Positions 32,687 through 37,699 of a stretch of 37,699 nt of DNA are shown in pieces (position 1 is the first letter of the stretch; each line of letters starts with the position of its first letter). Below the pieces are notes generated by a model. The model did no database searches, had not been told where the DNA came from, and saw only the letters and a program-made list of their open reading frames with translations. Source of the stretch: a virus; the IMG/VR virus record IMGVR_UViG_3300031963_000415, positions 1 through 37,699 of that record; one strand, 5' to 3'. The position numbers and the translations under genes were made by a program.

Positions 32687-35600
32687 TGGCCACCATCACA
32701 AACACCCAGGGACAGCTTGTTGATCTAACGACTGGCCAGATTGTTGGCCGCGCGGAAGGTGCCCCGGTCACCACTACGGACCCCCGCAAAGGCGGCGAAG
32801 GTGCCCCCGAGCAGGTGACGCAGGGCGACGACAAGGTGCTGGGGCTGGTCAACAACCTGTCCTGGGGATTTAACGCAGGCTTGTTTTCTCTGCCCGATGC
32901 GGCGCAGCGCGTCATCGGCAAGGGCCTGGGCCTTGATGAGAATCAGGTCTTTCAATTCACGCGCTTTTTCAACCGTGGTCAAGTAGCCCCGCGCAACGTC
33001 GAAGAGCGCTACGCCCGGGCGATTGGCGAAGGCGTGGGCAACACGTTGCCCTTTACCGGCATCCTGGCTTACACGGCGGCAACGCGCCCGCTGGTGTCGG
33101 CCGCTGCGCCCGCCACCTCCTTGTTCAAGGGCATCGCGGATGACACGATCCGCATGGTCCAAAAGTCCCCTCGGTCGGCCGCTGCCATTGATATGGCGTT
33201 TGGCGCTGGCTGGGAGACGCTGCGGCAAGCGGTGGAAGAGAACGTTGCAGAGGACAACCCCAACAAGGCCCTGTACAAAGAGCTGCTGCCCTCGGCCGCC
33301 TTCATCGGCCTTCCCTTGGCTTTGTCGGGAGCGCTCAAGATCAGCCCTACCGCCCGAGCAGCCAATTGGGCCCGTGAGAAAGCCACCGGGCCGGGCGTTG
33401 CAATGGGGGATGTTGAGCGTGAAGCGATGGCCGGGGTCCCCGGACCATTCAAGCTGCCGCTGGTCAACATCATCCCCAAGACCCTGATCAAGAACGCCGA
33501 GCGCAAGCTGTCGCAGGTGTTCGGCCCGATTGCGGAGAGCCGGGAAGCGCAAGACGCTCTGAAGGCGCTGGAGACGGCCATGGCCGATCCTCGGTTTGCC
33601 AGCGCGGGGTTTGTGTTTGATGCTGCCGAAAAGACCATGTACGCGCCGCTGGTGCGCGAGAAGTTCAACCTGCTGGAGCAGCTTGGCCCCAAGGAACTCG
33701 AAGGCATCAAGCTGCGCATCAACCAGAACCAGGAAGCCTTGGACCAACTGTTTGGCAACCTTGCTCCTGCGGCACGCAAGCCCGTGCTAGAGGCCTTCCA
33801 AGCAGCGCAAAAGGATCGCCAGACGTTCTTCGAGGGCCTGCTGCGCCAGCGACAGGACATGACCGACGCGGAGATTCTTGCCGTGTCCGAGCGCCTCGGG
33901 CCCCAGAACATCGACATGCTCAACAACGAGCTGCGTGGGGTGCTGATGAGCCGCATGGAGCTGGACAACAAGATGCGCCAGAACGTGCTCTCGCGCATGG
34001 GCTTGAAACAAGCCACCGCCCCGGATGGCACACCGCTGCCCACCCGCGAAGATGGCCGGTCGCTGTTCCAGGCGCAGGACATGGAAGCGGCCGTCATGGA
34101 CCTGCTCAAGAAGTACCGCCCCGAGCGGCCTTCGATGCGCGTGTCGATGCCCGAGCCCGTTCGTCTGCTGGACAACTTCGTGCAGGCTCAACTGCTGCAG
34201 CGTGCCCGGATGGAGCGCGATGCTACTCGCCAGCTTGCTGATGATGTCGTGGACTCCCAGTTGGCGGAAATGGGACGGGCGGGGATTGACCCCGAACTCA
34301 TCAAAGTCGCCAAAAACAGTGTTCGACAACTGGTTGGTGCTGCCACAGAAAAAACCGCGAAAGGCAAATCCGGTAAAGGCCGTTTGGGCCTCGCCGACCT
34401 TGTCCAAGCGTCAGGTGCAAAGATTAGCCCCGACGGAACCGTCAGCGTGTCCGTCACTCCAAATACTGTTGTCAGATTTAAGCCGGAGCAGCTCAAACAG
34501 GATGCTGCCCGGATTGCTGCCGACAGCACCAAGATTGACCTGAACCTGCCCGAGGCTCTGGACTACCTCACGGCGGCTCAGCGCTTTCGCAACGACTCGG
34601 TCTCCAGCTACAACGCTGCAATGACGCGGGGTCGGACCCGCCAGACTGATGCTCAACGCATCATGGACACGGGCGATGCCGTGTTCCGGGACATCGAAGG
34701 CCTTGTGCTGAACCACTCGCCGCGCCTGAAGGGCGAGTACGACGCCATGAAGGTGATGCTGGACGACTATAAGAGCGTCTTCGACAAGACGGTCCCGTTG
34801 CTGCTGACCCAAACCAAGAAGGGCGGGACGGAGTACCTCCTGCCCAACGAGGATCTGCTGCGCAACGCCTTCCGCTCTGCAGACGGCATCCGGGACGTCT
34901 CCGCCATCCTGGGCAACGATGCACAGTCCCAGAGCCTGATGATGCGCGGCACGATTGATTGGCTGCGCAGCAAGGGCGTGGTCAACAAGGACGGCTTGGT
35001 CGACCCCAAGATGATCCGCTCGGTGCTCAACAAGAACAAGAACATCGTCGACGCCCTGCCCGAGCAGGTGCGGACCAAACTGGCCGATGAGGTCAGGCTG
35101 GCCGATGACTACGTCGCCCGCGTTGGGGAGTTGGATCAGCGCGCTGTACTGGCCAAGGACAACGAACTGGACCGCATCCTGACCAAGGCTGTGCGCCCGG
35201 GCAGCGATCCGCGCACCGTGCTCACCGATGCCCTGCGCGATCCGGCCGTCATGACCAAGCTGGTTGGCGTGGTCAGCGGGGACTCCGAGATGCTGGCGGC
35301 GCTTCGCCGCTCGGTCTACGACATCGCCACCGAAGGTGCCCAAGGCGGCGGTGCGCTCAAGACGTTCCTGGACAGCAACGAGAAGTCCCTGAAGGTCCTG
35401 TTTGGTGGCACGAACCACCTGAACGACCTCAAGACGCTGGCCGACCTGCAGCGCCGGGTGAATGCCTTTGCCAACGTCACTGGCCAGATTCCGGCGTTCG
35501 AATCCTTGGACGAAGGCCTCAAGCGCGTGTTTGGCTCCGGCGTGCAATACCTGACCACCACGATGCGTGAAGCAGCGGTGGGCCGTATCGCTCCGGAGAC

Positions 35601-36111
35601 CGGGGCCCTGGCCCTGCTGGTGCGCCTGACCTCCTCGCTTGAGAACCAACTGTACAAGCGCATCTTCACCCGTGCGCTGGAGAGCGAAGAGTTCGCCAAG
35701 CAGATCACCCATGTCGGCACCCCCGCCGAAGGGGCGAAGGTTGTCAAGAGCTTGCAAGAGATCGGCATCGAAAAGGCCCGCATCGCCAACCCCGTGCGCC
35801 GTGCCATCCAGCAAGAGGTCAGCAGCGGCGCGCAGAGCGACCAGCCTGAGAAGATTGCCGGGATGGAAGGCCTGCCGGTTGTGACTCCCGCACCACGGAC
35901 CACGGCCCGGGAGATGCTCAACCGCGTGCAGCCTCCTGCTCCGCCTACCCGTGGCACGAACTTCCGCCTGCCGACGACGCCTCAGGCCCCGCAAGGTGGT
36001 GGCATGGGCCAGATACCTCTGATGTATCCGGCGATGTTCCCCAACGACCCGATCAGTGCCCTGCTCCAACAGCGCGCAGCGGCAGTCGGCGGCCAGCCGC
36101 CCCAGCAATAA
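32686..36111 (+). CDS. Giant helical internal virion-type protein (1141 aa)
   Basis: The ATG shares a base with the preceding TAA. Residues ~50-230 contain several hydrophobic helices (VGNTLPFTGILAYTAATR, AAAPATSLFKGIADDTIR, LLPSAAFIGLPLALSGALKI) and AIDMAFGAGWETLRQAVEEN, which could insert in membranes. Residues ~230-1060 are a long charged helical body (FNLLEQLGPKELEGIKLRIN, RQRQDMTDAEILAVSERLGP). The C-terminus is Pro-rich and disordered. No catalytic motif was found by eye. T7 gp16 and P22 ejection proteins are analogues by size and position only. It is the largest of four ejection-type genes in a row. Confidence 0.65.
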   Translation: MATITNTQGQLVDLTTGQIVGRAEGAPVTTTDPRKGGEGAPEQVTQGDDKVLGLVNNLSWGFNAGLFSLPDAAQRVIGKGLGLDENQVFQFTRFFNRGQVAPRNVEERYARAIGEGVGNTLPFTGILAYTAATRPLVSAAAPATSLFKGIADDTIRMVQKSPRSAAAIDMAFGAGWETLRQAVEENVAEDNPNKALYKELLPSAAFIGLPLALSGALKISPTARAANWAREKATGPGVAMGDVEREAMAGVPGPFKLPLVNIIPKTLIKNAERKLSQVFGPIAESREAQDALKALETAMADPRFASAGFVFDAAEKTMYAPLVREKFNLLEQLGPKELEGIKLRINQNQEALDQLFGNLAPAARKPVLEAFQAAQKDRQTFFEGLLRQRQDMTDAEILAVSERLGPQNIDMLNNELRGVLMSRMELDNKMRQNVLSRMGLKQATAPDGTPLPTREDGRSLFQAQDMEAAVMDLLKKYRPERPSMRVSMPEPVRLLDNFVQAQLLQRARMERDATRQLADDVVDSQLAEMGRAGIDPELIKVAKNSVRQLVGAATEKTAKGKSGKGRLGLADLVQASGAKISPDGTVSVSVTPNTVVRFKPEQLKQDAARIAADSTKIDLNLPEALDYLTAAQRFRNDSVSSYNAAMTRGRTRQTDAQRIMDTGDAVFRDIEGLVLNHSPRLKGEYDAMKVMLDDYKSVFDKTVPLLLTQTKKGGTEYLLPNEDLLRNAFRSADGIRDVSAILGNDAQSQSLMMRGTIDWLRSKGVVNKDGLVDPKMIRSVLNKNKNIVDALPEQVRTKLADEVRLADDYVARVGELDQRAVLAKDNELDRILTKAVRPGSDPRTVLTDALRDPAVMTKLVGVVSGDSEMLAALRRSVYDIATEGAQGGGALKTFLDSNEKSLKVLFGGTNHLNDLKTLADLQRRVNAFANVTGQIPAFESLDEGLKRVFGSGVQYLTTTMREAAVGRIAPETGALALLVRLTSSLENQLYKRIFTRALESEEFAKQITHVGTPAEGAKVVKSLQEIGIEKARIANPVRRAIQQEVSSGAQSDQPEKIAGMEGLPVVTPAPRTTAREMLNRVQPPAPPTRGTNFRLPTTPQAPQGGGMGQIPLMYPAMFPNDPISALLQQRAAAVGGQPPQQ

Positions 36112-36123
36112 ACGGAGAAGAAC

Positions 36124-36495
36124 ATGGAGATGATTGGACGACTGGTTGGCACGTTGTTCCTGGCGCGGGAATATGCGCACCGTGCGCACCTGCGTGTCAC
36201 CGGCCCCGGCAGCTTTGCCAAGCACTCGGCTCTGGGCGAGTTTTATTCGGCCATCATCGAAAGCGCAGACAGCATTACCGAGGCCTACCAGGGTCGCCAC
36301 GACATCATCGAGATTCCGTATCTGCCGATGATCGACGAAGAGGACCCCGTCAAGGCGTTGGAGAGCCTGCTCGATGACGTTGAGAAACTGCGCTACGACG
36401 CAGTGGATAAGAAAGACAGCGCAATTCAAAACATGATCGATGAGGCGGTCGGCACTTTCTTGAGCACGCTGTACAAGCTTCGAAAGCTGCGATAG
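36124..36495 (+). CDS. DUF5856-like helical protein (123 aa)
   Basis: GGAGAAG precedes the ATG. LFLAREYAHRAHLRVTGPGS, FAKHSALGEFYSAIIESADS and ITEAYQGRH resemble a small phage family I know as DUF5856, with the H-x-x-H-L, H-x-A-L-x-x-F-Y and Y-Q-G positions in place. The fold should be a helix bundle, Dps- or ferritin-like by pattern. Metal binding is conceivable from the His and Glu residues but not shown. It opens the last operon, after the ejection proteins. The family match is from memory. Confidence 0.65.
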   Translation: MEMIGRLVGTLFLAREYAHRAHLRVTGPGSFAKHSALGEFYSAIIESADSITEAYQGRHDIIEIPYLPMIDEEDPVKALESLLDDVEKLRYDAVDKKDSAIQNMIDEAVGTFLSTLYKLRKLR

Positions 36496-36503
36496 GGGGC
36501 GCA

Positions 36504-36968
36504 ATGATTGATCCGTTCACCGCGTTTGCCGCCGCGCAGGCTGCGGTGGCTGGTATCCAAAAGGCCATCAAATTAGGCAAGGACGTTAATGGTCTTGTCG
36601 GGGAGTTCAGCCGCTTCTTTGATGCACGGGACGCTGTCCAGAAAGCAGCCAACGACGCAGGCAAGGCGGGCAAGTCCGATACCGGGAGGGCGATGGAGAT
36701 CGTCATGCAGGCCAACCAACTGCGCGAGTCCGAGGAGCAACTCAAGCACATGCTGGTCTACGGCGGATACCCAGAACTCTGGGAGATGATGCTCAAAGAG
36801 CGGATGAAGATCAAGCAGGCCCGTGAGAAGGCCGAGCGCGAAGCCAAGATCGCCCGCAAAAAGCTAGTGGCCGAGCGCCTGTTGATGGCTCAGATCATCG
36901 GCGGGGCCATCTGTGTCGTCATCATCGGCACCATCATCATCTTCATCGTTAAGCAGGCCATGTCGTGA
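36504..36968 (+). CDS. Single-span membrane protein with long charged helix (154 aa)
   Basis: The start MIDPFTAFAAAQAAVAGIQK is conserved in a common phage protein family. A charged helical middle (ELWEMMLKERMKIKQAREKA, EREAKIARKK) leads to one C-terminal membrane span at ~128-149 (IIGGAICVVIIGTIIIFIVK). Its GTGA overlap with the next gene, also a membrane protein, indicates they act together. A spanin-like or holin-partner role is possible; I know no proven function. Its position just before a holin-like gene supports a lysis or envelope role. Confidence 0.7.
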   Translation: MIDPFTAFAAAQAAVAGIQKAIKLGKDVNGLVGEFSRFFDARDAVQKAANDAGKAGKSDTGRAMEIVMQANQLRESEEQLKHMLVYGGYPELWEMMLKERMKIKQAREKAEREAKIARKKLVAERLLMAQIIGGAICVVIIGTIIIFIVKQAMS

Positions 36969-37582
36969 GCGAAGAGAAGGTCAATCCCAACAGCCTGATC
37001 GAGAAAATCCTCGGCTATGTGGATTCGCCTTTTAAGCTGTTTGCCATCCTGTTGATGGCCGTTTTCACGTTCGTGGGGTACTTTGTTTGGCAAAACCAAG
37101 CCTTCTTGATCGGGGCCTACAAGGAGCAGCAAAAGCTCCCTAGCATTGCTGAAGACCGGGTAGAGGATGCGGCAGCACATTTGTTTCGGAACACCGACGC
37201 CGTGGTGGTCGCCATCTTCAAGGTCAACCCCATGTTTGGGACCAGAATTTTGCACCGCGCCTACACCAAAGACGGCAGGGACAAGACCCACGAGGGTCTG
37301 GATGTGGGGCTCTTTACGGCCAACGCAGCCAACAACCGAGATGTCGTGGCGCTGATGGCAAGCGAGGTTCCCTGCGGCCCGTACAAGACCGCTCAGTCTG
37401 AGATTGGCCTGTGGTACATGGAGAAGGGCATGACCTTTGGCTGCCGTATTAGCGTGCCGCCTGAGCAGGGAAAATTTGTCGGCCAAATCACCGTGGGGTG
37501 GAAGGAAGAGCCCCCGGATGTGGATCAGTACCGGGTTCTTTTGCAGATCGCAGCAACCATGTTGGCAAGGAGTAAAAAGTAA
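36965..37582 (+). CDS. Membrane-anchored protein (205 aa)
   Basis: It starts at GTG (36965), overlapping the previous stop by four bases. One N-terminal span lies at ~22-42 (SPFKLFAILLMAVFTFVGYF), after an N-terminus without signal cleavage features. The C-terminal ~160 residues (FRNTDAVVVAIFKVNPMFGT, VVALMASEVPCGPYKTAQSE, GQITVGWKEEPPDVDQYRVL) form a mixed alpha/beta domain with a GAF-like or PAS-like feel. The SPFKLxAILxMxxFxFxGYFxW motif is conserved in related phage genes. Topology would put the domain on one side of the inner membrane. Function unknown. Confidence 0.68.
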   Translation: MSEEKVNPNSLIEKILGYVDSPFKLFAILLMAVFTFVGYFVWQNQAFLIGAYKEQQKLPSIAEDRVEDAAAHLFRNTDAVVVAIFKVNPMFGTRILHRAYTKDGRDKTHEGLDVGLFTANAANNRDVVALMASEVPCGPYKTAQSEIGLWYMEKGMTFGCRISVPPEQGKFVGQITVGWKEEPPDVDQYRVLLQIAATMLARSKK

Positions 37583-37699
37583 ATGGAATGGCTTAAACAG
37601 ATCGCGCCCACTATCGCCACAGCGATGGGTGGCCCCCTGGCCGGTATGGCCGTCTCAGCTATCTCTAAGGCCATCGGCGTGGAGCCTGAGAAGGTCGGG
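37583..37699 (+). CDS. Holin-like protein, start only (partial)
   Basis: AAGGAG at 37567-37572 precedes the ATG, which follows the previous stop directly. The 39 visible residues, MEWLKQIAPTIATAMGGPLA and GMAVSAISKAIGVEPEKVG, match the N-terminus of a widespread small phage protein of the three-span holin type used for cell release (GTA-type holin pattern). The gene runs off the window, so later spans cannot be checked. Confidence 0.65.
   Translation, partial: MEWLKQIAPTIATAMGGPLAGMAVSAISKAIGVEPEKVG

Noticed and set aside
34411-36504. 697-codon open frame on the minus strand, with other long minus-strand frames such as 5183-6475 and 29882-31189
   Set aside because: They lie opposite well-supported genes, have odd His/Gln/Arg/Leu composition and no coherent domains. 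Biased codon use in G+C-rich genes gives such shadows.

Overview
The window is a continuous stretch of a tailed double-stranded DNA phage genome (or prophage): the packaging, head, tail and fibre, ejection and distal membrane-protein modules. Every supported gene lies on the + strand. Genes are packed with short gaps or stop/start overlaps (ATGA, GTGA, TAATG), and the longest gap is 146 bases. The set of parts points to podovirus-like architecture: a P22-type portal, a P22 gp4-like adaptor, a P22 gp10-like tail protein and a block of very large, low-complexity ejection-type proteins, with no tape measure, sheath or baseplate genes. The high G+C impression, strong AGGAG-type ribosome sites and a GroES-type co-chaperonin fit a proteobacterial host. 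A freshwater betaproteobacterium is only a guess. No integrase, repressor, replication gene, tRNA, IS element or CRISPR array is visible.

Layout. 1-679: end of the large terminase. 725-4285: a giant multidomain protein with an N-terminal lytic transglycosylase, a central HELAH zincin motif and a PcfJ-like C-terminal motif. 4295-6727: portal, with a 52-residue gene overlapping its 3' end. 6876-10491: a small helical protein, the GroES-like co-chaperonin, scaffold, a head-associated protein, a decoration-like protein and the HK97-fold major capsid protein, closed by a textbook intrinsic terminator. 10522-15358: a new transcription block with small virion proteins, a DUF6321-like protein, a holin-like membrane protein, head-tail adaptors, a zinc-ribbon protein and conserved small structural proteins. 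15360-22772: adhesin region, with a repeat protein, a 1007-residue fibre carrying five propeller-like repeats, a fibre with a peptidase S74 intramolecular chaperone, two further fibre or tip proteins, and several tiny accessory genes. 22785-26273: gp10-like tail protein and a second tail protein. 26342-36111: four large proteins of probable ejection (internal virion) type. 36124-37699: a DUF5856-like protein, two single-span membrane proteins and the start of a holin-like protein.

How the genes work together. Terminase packages DNA through the portal into a capsid built on the scaffold, perhaps folded by host GroEL with the phage GroES-like cap. The adaptors and gp10-like protein close the head and form the short tail, and the fibres bind the host. 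The 725-4285 protein and the four large proteins are the best candidates for proteins injected with the DNA, to open the wall, cross the membrane and act in the host. The most unusual items are the transglycosylase-zincin-PcfJ-like fusion, the phage co-chaperonin, the propeller fibre, the periodic repeat protein at 15360, and an F-A-x-G-G motif recurring in unrelated virion proteins. All homology statements come from recognising sequence patterns by eye; no database search was run.
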